Shown in pieces: positions 36,009 to 45,545 of a DNA stretch of 64,000 bases; the first letter of the stretch is position 1, and the number at the start of each line of letters is the position of its first letter. The stretch comes from Hyparrhenia diplandra (taxonomy: Eukaryota; Streptophyta; Magnoliopsida; Poales; Poaceae). The notes beneath the pieces were generated by a model, which was not told the DNA's origin, made no database searches, and saw only the letters and a program-made list of their open reading frames with translations. The DNA lies in NCBI GenBank assembly GCA_015847255.1, contig JADLZK010010165.1, positions 434,001 to 498,000 on the forward strand. Direction: 5' to 3'. Position numbers and translations under genes: made by a program.

Positions 36009-36026
36009 TTCCCCGCAATGGCGCGA
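36009..36026 (-). other. Primer binding site, tRNA-Asp-like
   Basis: Seven bp inside the 5' LTR the minus strand reads TCGCGCCATTGCGGGGAA. From knowledge of plant tRNA-Asp (GUC) the expected site is TGGCGCCGTTGCCGGGGA; the two differ by two substitutions and one missing C. tRNA-Asp priming is usual for Tat/Athila-type gypsy elements. Confidence 0.65.
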
Positions 36027-36033
36027 GAAAGCT

Positions 36034-37391
36034 TGTTGACGTTTCTTAACGTCGCAGAAGAATCCGCAAGCATCTGTAATTGTCGTTGTAGCTTTCACCG
36101 GAAATATTCGGGGTATCGTATTTTACACAGGGAACGGAGGTACTCTCTCCTAACTAGTTCGCCCAAGGACACACAAGGCCAAAGATAGGGAGGATTATAG
36201 AGAAGGATTCCTACACCTTTAGGGTCTATGGTTAGCCAGTCTTTAGAGCTGCTTGTTCACTTCGGGCACCGGCCCACGCCCATACCGGGCAGTGTCCGGC
36301 AATTACCACTACCCCCACGATCGTGGGGTGCTTCGCAAAAGATAGACAACCGCTAGCCCAAACACCACGTCTACGCTAGTGATTATCACTCTAGTGTTTG
36401 CCAGGTTCCTCGGTCAAAGGGTTCCACCACTAGAGTTCCACCCCGAAGGTACGACTATCGATCCCGCAAACAAGTAGATAAAGCTTGGATAAAGAAAAGA
36501 CAATAAAGATGAAAGGAACCATGGAAGCTTACTCAGCCAAGATCCCGTGAAGGAGCTAAGTACGAATCCACCGAGGTACAAGTCCGGGGAGCCACCGACA
36601 AGTCCGGCACTTCCCCGCTCTCGCCACTCACATCTCTCCTCCGCCGATCTCTCTACTACCTAGGTAGGGACTAAGCCCATAGGAGTGTTGCTCAAGAGTA
36701 GAGGGGAGAGCTCTCTAAGAGGAGAGGGAGAGACTCTTCCTTGGAATGGTGTGTTTGAATGAGAGGGAGGAGCCATCTATTTATAGGAGGGGGCGAGGGA
36801 ATGTGCCATGGAATATTCCTCCAAACCGACCTCACCACGACGTCTAGGTTTAGTGAACGTGGCAGCCAACACTGCACCGCCTCTTCTCGTGCATTGATTG
36901 CACCGCCAGAGAAAGATGGGCCCGAACCGCCACAAAACGGGTGCACGGGCGCACCAGGATCAGGGCCGTTTGGGCTGAAACTTTGCAGGAGCGCGTGGAC
37001 CTCGGAGTAAGCTTCGTTTCGACTATTCGTTCGCTGAATTCTGATTTCGTATGAGAAAGTTATGCCCAAAATACTAAACCCATGTCCTGCGGCCCGTTAT
37101 CATTTCATGTTGGATTCGGGCCTCGACCTCTTGGGCTTGTGTTTGGATATTGATATTTTATGGGCTTTTCTCCTCTCTTCTCCTTGCTTTTCTTATGTCC
37201 ATTTAGGGCCTTGTTATCTTTTTATACGTTTTCCTTTGCTTTTGGCCCAAAATGTATATGTTTCCAACATTGCCCCCGCAAAACAAGTGAAGTACCAAAA
37301 CTTGTGGAAATGGTTAGCTCAAAGCCCTATTGCTATTGTGTTTTGGTAGATTTATACTAAGGTTGACGGTATAAGTTAACGACCGTCAACA
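36034..37391 (-). repeat. 5' LTR of the gag/protease-like retrotransposon
   Basis: The 1358-bp LTR has TGTTGACG...CGTCAACA ends. The minus-strand TATAAATA at 36778-36785 is the promoter. Compared with the 3' LTR it lacks 63 bp after 36309, exactly between two CTAC tetramers in the longer copy. The family hairpin is decayed here (ATCCGCAAGCATCTGTAAT at about 36062). Confidence 0.88.
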
Positions 37392-38257
37392 CCAAGCCAA
37401 TAACAGGCATCCACAAGTAAACGTAATCTAAGCACCACGCTTAAATTAAGAATTACTCCTTTAATCTAGAGCAACCAAGATTAAAGTACTCAAACAAGAG
37501 TTGCAAACTTAAAGAATAAAATAAACCAAAACTTACTTTAATTATGAAGTCGAATACCAGATAATCTCGAAGCAATTCTCCTCTTGCGAAGAGATTGATC
37601 CCATGAGTAATACAATAGAGAAGATCCGACAGGCCAGAGCTCCTCTGAAATACTCTTTACTAATCTCTCTATTTCTAATAAACTTGATTGCTAATCAAGA
37701 TCCGTAGTAGCTAATCTAGAATTTGTCTAGCTCTAATCATAGAGATCTTGACTTCTCTAACCTATAATGAATAACTCAGAATGAATTCTGCTAATGAATT
37801 AGGGTTTCAGGAGTAGCTCTGTCCCTCGCTTATATAGCCTCCTAGGACAAATTTCAGCCGTTGGATAAAACCAACTTGATTAGACGGCTTAGATTGAATC
37901 TCAAGGTCGGTTGTGAGAAGGTTCTAGAAGTAGGACACGTGGCTTGACCACGGGACGCCGCCGCCCGGTAGTGGGCCCTACGCCCCGACCCCCCATGTCG
38001 GCAGGTGGGCCCCACCTTATGCGAGGTGTCTTCTTTTGCCTTTTAGGTCCTTGAAATTTCAACTAATCCTTCGATTTGGTCCTTTTCTCCCGTTTCTCTA
38101 TTTCTCCTCTTTTCGACTCTTTTTCGGATTTTTCCTACAAAACCGAGTATGCAACAAAACTCGTGGAATTTATTAGAAATAATAGTATTTTAGTAGATTG
38201 ATCCCTTGATTGATAGCATATTTAATAAGTAATTTTAGATGTTATCTACCATCAACA
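37392..38257 (-). mobile_element. LTR fragment of a related family member (copy B)
   Basis: The right end reads CTACCATCAACA, the TGTTGATGGTAG start of an LTR on the minus strand, with TATATAAGCG as promoter (plus CGCTTATATA near 37830). Blocks such as AACTCGTGGAATT and GTGGGCCCCACCT resemble copies D1/D2. Its other half is missing because the retrotransposon at 30058-37391 abuts it. No purine tract or target duplication is visible. Confidence 0.6.
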
Positions 38258-38355
38258 CCGGCGTGAAAAACACAGGTTGTTGTGGTGGCGGCAAAGGTGA
38301 AGGTCTACTCATACCACCGGTGATCGATAAAAATGCAAAAAAAAAGAAAAAAGCT

Positions 38356-38357
<2 letters not shown>

Positions 38358-38405
<48 letters not shown>
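38358..38405. repeat. (TA)n microsatellite, left
   Basis: Uninterrupted (TA)n of 48 bp directly abutting a MITE-like unit with inverted ends. Confidence 0.95.
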
Positions 38406-38408
<3 letters not shown>

Positions 38409-38785
38409 AAAATCTTTTCTACTCCCCCGGGAGTAGTTACTCCCATGTGTATATCTCTAGATTTAGGGCATATATGACCGAACGAAGTGTATGTAGACGA
38501 AGTATATGATCATACTAGACCATCTAGGGTGTTATTTATGTTAAGTATGTATACATACCTAGAGTATGTGGATATACTTTTATATATATATAGCAAAGTA
38601 GTGGCAGTTTTAGTAAATATTAAAAAGTATAGGTTCCTTCGAATTTTTTTTTTTTTTTTTGTGTAGTAAGATTTGAAGTATCTTAATATAAGTATATAAA
38701 CATACTCAAACTGCTAAACTAGTATGAACACATACAATGTGTTTTTTTAAAGGTGGGAGTAACTACTCCCGGGAGTAGAAAACAC

Positions 38786-38789
<4 letters not shown>
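38406..38789. mobile_element. MITE-like element inserted between (TA)n tracts (Micron-like)
   Basis: The left end contains TTTTCTACTCCCCCGGGAGT and then AGTTACTCCCA; the right end contains the complement TGGGAGTAACTACTCCCGGG then AGTAGAAAA, an inverted repeat of about 35 bp. Each arm is itself palindromic (ACTCCCGGGAGT). Both ends run straight into (TA)n, as described for rice Micron elements that target TA microsatellites. The 384-bp body is non-coding. Confidence 0.65.

Positions 38790-38864
<75 letters not shown>
38790..38864. repeat. (TA)n microsatellite, right
   Basis: Uninterrupted (TA)n of 75 bp. Open frames of alternating Tyr-Ile across it on both strands are artefacts. Confidence 0.95.
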
Positions 38865-38866
<2 letters not shown>

Positions 38867-39726
38867 GGCGAGGCTAAAATGCAACAAGGTGCATTTCTTT
38901 GTAGCAAATGCACCCAACCTGTCTCTCGGCGCCTCCTCCCACCATTTTGCTCTGTCAAATTGACAATAGGCCCGCCTCTCTACCTCCCCCAACTCATTCC
39001 CGCGGCTAGTTCCCGGCCTCCCCACCTCCCTTCCCTTGTACTGGTCATCGGGCACCAATTACAACCACTAGTGTAATCGGTTTGCAACTCTGTCTGTCTT
39101 CGGTTACAACCTCCAAACGGACACCGCTAGCTTTTTTCTCTCTCCACGTGTCCATCCCGCATGCGGGGAATCTTTTTGTTTCGGATCGAAAAAAATGCAA
39201 TATCTCCTAAACCATAGCTCCAATTTTAGATCCGTTTGCACCAGGTTGTTGAAAAAAATATGCTTAACAAAATGAGATCCAACATGACTATATTTGACAA
39301 ACTTTTTTTTTCAAGTACGTAATTGCAACTTCACTGTACTATGAGTTACAATCGTGACTACAACACAATTACAACTTGATCAGTAGCATACTTAGCGCTT
39401 GTTGTAACCACTTAGAACATATTTTTTACAACCTAGTTGCAAGCCTAGCTACTTACAACCTAGTTACATGCAACCGTAGTGCTTGTTGCTACTACATGCA
39501 ACTAGTTACAACCTAATTGCAAGTCTAGTTAGTGAACAACGTGTATTTTATGCACCCTATATTTGTACTCTACCCATTGCAACCGCGCGAGACTAGACCA
39601 ATCGTAACTATAACATCATACTCATTGCAACTTGATGGAACTAGCTAATTCAAACAAATTTGATCCAATGCAACTAGACACGATGCAATTGTAACCTAAT
39701 ACGGTTAGACAAATGAAAACATCAAC
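38865..39726. other. Intergenic with TTGCAAC-rich degenerate repeat
   Basis: From about 39330 the sequence is crowded with GTTGCAA / TTACAACC motifs (for example ACAACCTAGTTGCAAGCCTA and similar), grading into the tandem arrays to the right. No gene is supported. Confidence 0.5.
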
Positions 39727-40275
39727 ATTAGACAAGACAGGGTCATGTCCTAGCACAAGAAACAACTCATAAAAAGACAATTTTTTTCTATGGAAAAATA
39801 ATAGACAAGACAGGGTCCCTGTCCTAGCACAAGAAACAACTCACAATAGGTAATTCTTTTCTATGGAAAAACAGAGACAAGATAGGGAGCTGTCCTGGAA
39901 CAGCAAACAAAGGAATAATAGACAATTTTTTTCTATGGAATAACAATAGACAAGATAGGGTCCTGTCCTAGCACAAGAAACAACTGACAATAGACAATTC
40001 TTTTCTATGGAAAAACAGAGACAAGATAGCGAGTTGTCCTGGAACAGCAAACAAAGGAATAATAGACAATTTTTTTTTCTATGGAATAACAATAGACAAG
40101 ACAGGGGTCTGTCCTAGCACAAGAAACAACCGACAATAGACAATTCTTTTCTATGGAAAAAACAGAGACAAGATAGGGAGCTGTCACGGGACAGCAAACA
40201 AGAAAAAAATAGATAATTTTTTTTTTTTATGGAGTAACAATAGACAAGAGAAGAGTGTTGTCCTAACAAAGCAAA
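39727..40275. repeat. Minisatellite, about 70-bp units arranged as dimers
   Basis: Two alternating unit types recur: one with CTGTCCTAGCACAAGAAACA and one with GAGCTGTCCTGGAACAGCAA. Both share GACAAGA(C/T)AGGG and TAGACAATTxTTTTCTATGG. The first type's AGCACAAG starts at 39752, 39836, 39970 and 40116, so the dimer period is 134-146 bp after a shorter first step. Cysteine/leucine-rich minus-strand frames here are by-products. Confidence 0.85.
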
Positions 40276-42000
40276 CAATTGATAACAGTTGCAACAACCC
40301 ACGGTACGCTAAGTTACCATTTGCAACAATGGGTGTCTCCGGTTGCAACACCGAAAGTGACACAATTGCAACATGTTGATGACCACTATTGCAGACACAC
40401 AAAAGGGCTAGTAAATTATCATAACGCCATGAACCCTAAACTCGGTAAAACGCTAACAACCCTAAACTCGACAAACGCCATGAACCCTAAACTCAACAAA
40501 CGCTATAAATCGTAAACTCGGCAACCGCCATGAACCCTAAACTCGACAAACGCCATTAAAAAGTGTCTCTCGAAAACCTTGCTTGGGAGGGGGGCATGCT
40601 TAACAACATGGTCAATAGTCATTTGCAACATGGTGACAACCCATAGTTACACAAATGCGGGTAAAATACCGTTTGCGACAAAGAGTGTCTCAAGTTGCAA
40701 CCCACAAGTCAAACGATTGCAATCGGTTAACAACCATTTACAATTTGGTAAAAACTCCATTTGCAACATTAGAGTGTCCACAATTGCAACAACAAAAATT
40801 ACACGATTGCAACATGCTCCATTTCTGTTTTTACAAATCTTTCCTCCTTAGTAAGTCTCAATCAGTATTTGCAAAAAAACTTGTTGCAACACAAAAATGC
40901 AAATTGCAACCTAGTTGATAGCCAATTGCAACAGGTTGATTACCACAGTTGCAACACCCCACGGCTGGTAAGTTACCATTTGTAGCAATGGATTGTCTCC
41001 GGTTGCAACACTGCAAGTGACACAATTGCAACATATTGATGACCACTGTTGCAAACACACAAAAGGGTCGGTAAATTATCATTTGCAACAATGGAGTGTC
41101 TCCGGTTGCAACAATAAAGTGACACATTGCCTAGTAGGGGGCATGTTCTTTTATTTTTTTAAAAAAGGCATGAACCCTAAACTCGGCAAACGTCATGAAA
41201 CCCTAAACTCGGCAAACGTCATGAACCCTAAACTCGGCAAGCGGCATGAACACTAAACTCGGCAAAAGCCATGAACCCTAAACTAGACAAAGGACATGAA
41301 CCCTAAACTCGGAGTTGGTAGGTAAGCATTTGCAACAATAAACTTTTCGCAAGTTGCAACAAAAAAAGTAAAAGAATTGCAACATGTTGATGACCAAAAA
41401 CTCATTGCCTAGTAAGGGGCATGCTCTTTTATTTTTCTAAAAAGGCATCAACCCTAAACTCGCAAAGCGTCATGAATCCTAAACTCGGCAAAAGCCATGA
41501 ACCCCTGAACTAGGCAAACGACATGAACCCTAAACTCGGCAAACGACATGAACCATAAACTCGGCAAACACCATTAACCCTAAACTCGGAGCTGTTAGGT
41601 AAGAATTTGCAACAGTGAACTAAAGCAAGTTGCAACAATAAGAGTAAAAGAATAACAACATGTTGATGACCAAAAACCCATTGCCTAGTAGGGGGGCATG
41701 CTCTTTTATTTTTTTAAAAAAAGACATCAACCCTAAACTAGGCAAGCGCCATTAAAATTGTCTCTCAAAAACCTTGCCTTGTAGGGGGGGCATGCTTAAC
41801 AACATGATCAATAGTTATTTGAAACATGGTGACAGTTGCAACACCGCAAGTCGGACGATTGCAACTTGGTTAACAACCATTTGCAACAGGGGTGATAAAC
41901 ACAGCTGTGACTACAAAGCTGGTAAAAACTCCATTTGCAACATTGAAGTGTCCACAATTGCAATAACGAAAATAACACAATTGCACAAACGCCATGAACC
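40276..42000. repeat. Complex repeat region with 25-bp telobox-like arrays
   Basis: Blocks of TTGCAACA-rich sequence alternate with arrays of a 25-bp unit, consensus CATGAACCCTAAACTCGGCA then AACGC. Arrays of roughly six units lie at about 40430-40555, 41169-41315 and 41447-41595; single units recur near 41730 and 41990. Most units hold AACCCTAAA. The larger block (GGTTGCAACA... CATGTTGATGACCA ... array ... GGGGGCATGCT) itself repeats three or four times. Confidence 0.85.
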
Positions 42001-42858
42001 CTAAGTAATATTCAGTATTTGGTCAATGTACCATTTTTTTTATCCACAACCGCAGCTCTAAAGGCCTTGTATTAAGTAGTTGTCCTTCACGTTTGCTCCA
42101 TGTAGTACTTTTTTTTTTTTAACTTTCAGTAGCATTCAGTAAAGCAATGCCAGTAGTTACACGATCGAAAAGAAACAAAATATAATGATTTTGGCCTTCA
42201 CATTTCCTCTATGCAGTACCTTTTCTTTGTTTTTCCCAAGTGCCTCTTCGTGCTTTCAGTAGCATTCAGTGCTGAGCATCTTATTCATCGATAGTTACCG
42301 GCATTCAGTGATAGTGTTTCAGAGTGGTAAGCCTTTCAGTAGCATAAGAGTAGCATCCTGCAGCAACCCACTCGACCAGCGGCCCTATCCGGCCACCTTC
42401 CTGACAGCGACAGCCGCCACTCGTCCATCTCCATCGCATTCAGACATGCAGTGCGGGGGAGCAGAATATCCCAAATCCCAAATTTACTTCTATTTGGTTG
42501 CGCAGGCCAGGAGCCATGTCCAGCCCGCCGCCTAGCTGGTGCCGTCGCTTGCTCGAGCTCTTCAGGAAGGTATATGGGCTGTCAGGAAGGTGTACTGGTT
42601 GCTCATGGCTGAGTGTGCCTGCATGTTTGATTCAGCTTCAGTATTTTGATGGAGTACGATAATGCATTCAATAATTTCAGCAGCCCTAGTCAGTAATCAC
42701 TTGTAGAAGGAAGCAACTTATAGAACGCTAGCATCCGAAGAGTACATATAGCCTGTAGCTTCATTGAGTCACCCTGAACAGTAGCAAATTTTCCTTATCT
42801 CAACCATATAAATTATCTCTTCTGGTCTGCACCAATTATAATAGGAAATCTAAAGTGT
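42001..42858. other. Intergenic, TCAGTAGCATTCAGT-rich
   Basis: Short scattered copies of CAGTAGCATTCAGT occur at 42120-42350. A small CG-rich patch at 42360-42540 has no supported gene. Confidence 0.45.
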
Positions 42859-44380
42859 GTATTGATCTTCAGGATTGATACAGATTCCAATCCAGGTCAG
42901 GTTGTGAAAAAACTTCATAATCCGTGGGACCATCTACAAAGCTATTCCCTGTCTGCATCCCTTCTAGCAAAGATGGTTGGATGATAATTACTAATGTAAA
43001 AAAATAGACCAATTGCATTTAACTAGATACTCCAATTGCAACAAGGGTAAATAGCCCGTTACAACTAAGATGATAACCTAAAATAAAAAGAGAAGGGTCT
43101 TTTTTTTCAAGCTGTATTCATAGCATTAACTAATACTTTTTTGAGGAAAATTAACTAATTCAAAATATGAGAGAAATAATATGTGAGAAAATCACAACCA
43201 ACTCTCCATGGATCCTACAGAAAAGGTATGTTTATCATCATACACATCGTTACAATGAACTGCATGTCCATTGCCTCCCTCCATGGATCCTACAGACGCC
43301 ATGGAATTTTCATGTCACATAATAATATGCCAGGAAATCACAACTTTCCCTCCACAGATCTAGCAAAGATTAAAAGAAATTAAAACAAATCATGCGCATA
43401 TGATACCTGTGAGGAGGGGGGGTGAGGACGTAAGGCCAGCAGAGTCCTGCTTGCCCGCACAACCAACTCTCCAGCCGCCCATCACACGGAGATCTCAGCC
43501 TCGCAATGGCAACCTGATGAGATCAGAATAGTACGGCGTTGTGGGGTGGGGCGGGGGTGATGAGGGTGATGAGGCGAGGTGTGATGGGTAGCAACCGCGA
43601 GAGCCTAGGTGTGGTGAGCTGGCCGGTGCTCAACCTCGTCAGGGGGAGCGAGGGGCAGCGGGCAAGTGTAGGCACAGGTGCGGCATGGACAACGCGACCT
43701 GGAGTCTCGACTCTGGCATCGACCTCCTGGGCAGGATTCCTCAGCTCGCCGTCGCGGCCCGGGCCGACGTCGGACCGAGCCGGATAAGCCTCACCGATGC
43801 GTTTTGTATTTTGGCGACGGCATGAGGATAGAAGAAAGCCCGGCGGTTATCATCTTAGTTGTAATGACCATCGCCCCGCCGCGCCAGGTGAGGCAACCGT
43901 ATCGCGTTGTCCATGCAATTGGAGGCTCCCTGGTTGAGCACCGGCCAGCTCACCACACCGGAGGTGTGTCGGTCCAGAATACTATTCTGATCTCATCAGG
44001 GATTGGGCGGAGGCCGCGATCCCCGTTGTCGAGGCTGCTGGAGGCGGACCCCCTCCTCACAGGCGGCGGTGCTAGATCTGTGGAGGGAAAGTTGTGGATT
44101 TCCTGGCATATTATTATGTGACATGAAAATTCCCGCTCGTCCCGAGGCGAAGAGGCGACTGTAGGATCCATGGAGTTGGTTGTGATTTTCTCACATATTA
44201 TTTCTCTCATATTTTGAATTAGTGGATTAGTTAATGCTATGAATACAGCGGAGGGGCTTCTCGAGTTATCTGGGACCCTTGTTGCAATTGTATCTCGTAA
44301 TTATCATCCTTCACTTTCACAGACAAGGGGCTTTTTGCATGCATGCTTGCTTGCAAAGTATCAATCCTGAAGATCAATAC
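42859..44380. repeat. Large imperfect inverted repeat (1.5 kb)
   Basis: The outermost arms are GTATTGATCTTCAGGATTGA(TA) at 42859-42880 and its complement at 44359-44380. Further matching pairs in mirror order include GGATGATAATTAC, AATTGCAACAAGGGT, GCTGTATTCATAGCATTAAC, TATGTGAGAAAATCACAACC, TCACATAATAATATGCCAGG, CCTGATGAGATCAGAATAGT and GTGGTGAGCTGGCCGGTGCT. The innermost arms are 43609-43635 and 43932-43958, leaving a loop of about 300 bp. Unmatched segments interrupt the arms. No transposon termini were recognised. Confidence 0.8.
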
Positions 44381-44787
44381 GCCATGCATGTAGAACTTTT
44401 GCATAGGAGTAGATGCTTGACGTAACCGCCACTAAGTTGGATTCCATATCAAGTTCTATGCAGCATATTGTTATCAATTGTATATATATCTTGATTTCGT
44501 TCCTCTTGGATTTGGATTAGTTCGATTTCAATAGGGGTTTTTGTTGTATTTCGTCTTTTTATTATGTTCTATGAAGGGTAAAAAATGGGAACTCAAAGAT
44601 ATCGAAGAGTCAAAAACATCCACGCAAATAATATAAATTTATAGTAACATATAGCAAATAAAAATACAACAGATAATAAATTTGATTACATATTTCGATA
44701 ACAAAGACCTTATATTAAAACTAAGTATATGATAACAAAGACCTATTCACGGATAGGTCAATGCTACAATCAAAGTTTACAAACACA

Positions 44788-45120
44788 TTAAAATTTAACC
44801 GCCAAGTAAGACTCGCTAGCATCTCGGGTCAAAGAAGCGCCGAGCTGGGTCGAAGAACCTGCTCGAGGAGGTTGGAGGATGAGATTCCACGGAGATGATG
44901 GAGAAGATTTTTCTTCTTCAACCTTCTTGCTTGGCACCATGTTGGAGAGGTCCAATGGACCTTGCTGCCGCTGAACCATATGATTCTTATATATGCCCTT
45001 GTGCCTGGGGTTTAATTTGCATCCGCATTTACACCCCAAAACACAGTTGAGGGCATGACTCTTAATATGAGTCCAGAGCTCGACCCTTACAGATCGATGG
45101 CTCCGTGAATCTTCATACAT
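44788..45120 (-). CDS. Hypothetical protein, 110 aa, weak support
   Basis: An open frame from MYEDSRSHRSVRVELW to YLAVKF. About 330 bp upstream on the same strand lies TATAAAAAC (45444-45452) in a GC flank, which suggests a transcription unit. An earlier short ATG frame (MASLWEKALNIQI, from about 45250) precedes it. No domain is recognised. It has a CKCGCK cluster near the middle and a serine-rich C-terminus. It may be a fragment of a transposon gene. Confidence 0.25.
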   Translation of the reverse strand: MYEDSRSHRSVRVELWTHIKSHALNCVLGCKCGCKLNPRHKGIYKNHMVQRQQGPLDLSNMVPSKKVEEEKSSPSSPWNLILQPPRAGSSTQLGASLTRDASESYLAVKF

Positions 45121-45443
45121 AGTGGCATCTCCAACCTCCGGCGTGGCTCTATCTTCAGTAAAACTCTTCTAGCACCTTTTGTGTAAACCATTTTCATGGA
45201 CTACACATATCTGTATGTTTAGGGCTTTCTCCCAAAGAGAGGCCATATATTATGTGGAAAGTAGCAAAGAAAATCGAGGATGAAGAACTGGGCAAATAAT
45301 CAGAGAAAGAGTTCCTAGACCCAAAACCCGAGACACTAAAATACTAAACTAGGCTATGTACTATGAGGAGAGAGTAGCAACTATAGGACGAACTCAGAAC
45401 ACTACGGAGAAACTGGGGTGCAAAACAAAGCGCCGCTCTGGCC

Positions 45444-45452
45444 GTTTTTATA
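45444..45452 (-). promoter_or_regulatory. TATA box candidate
   Basis: Minus-strand TATAAAAAC flanked by GCC...GGCC, upstream of the hypothetical frame at 44788-45120. Confidence 0.35.
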
Positions 45453-45545
45453 GGCTAGATGTGGTGGTTGAGGTCATGGCCGTGGTACGGAGAACGTGGT
45501 AGCAGTGCTCGAGCTATGGTGCAGTGGTTAGGGGGGAGAACTGTT

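Larger units (their letters stand above)
30058..37391 (-). mobile_element. Non-autonomous Ty3/gypsy LTR retrotransposon with gag and protease-like region
   Basis: On the minus strand the order is 5' LTR (37391-36034), primer binding site, decayed gag, a retropepsin-like region, about 2.8 kb without coding capacity, polypurine tract, and 3' LTR (31287-30058). No reverse transcriptase, RNase H or integrase motif is seen anywhere in the 4.7-kb interior. The element must have relied on enzymes from elsewhere. The two LTRs show about two dozen substitutions over about 1.15 kb compared by eye, so it is fairly young. The 3' LTR lacks its last about 197 bp, so no target duplication can be checked. 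Confidence 0.85.

Noticed and set aside
38719..39076. Frames with long Tyr-Ile alternation
   Set aside because: They translate (TA)n microsatellite on both strands.
39841..40402. Cysteine/leucine-rich repeat 'proteins' on the minus strand
   Set aside because: They are translations of the minisatellite; the repeats include variable T-runs that shift frame between units.
39841..41595. Possible CRISPR-like array
   Set aside because: Units are contiguous tandem repeats without unique spacers, and the genome is plant nuclear DNA.
40430..41595. Interstitial telomere
   Set aside because: Only one CCCTAAA per 25-bp unit; it is not a (CCCTAAA)n tract, so the arrays are described as telobox-like only.
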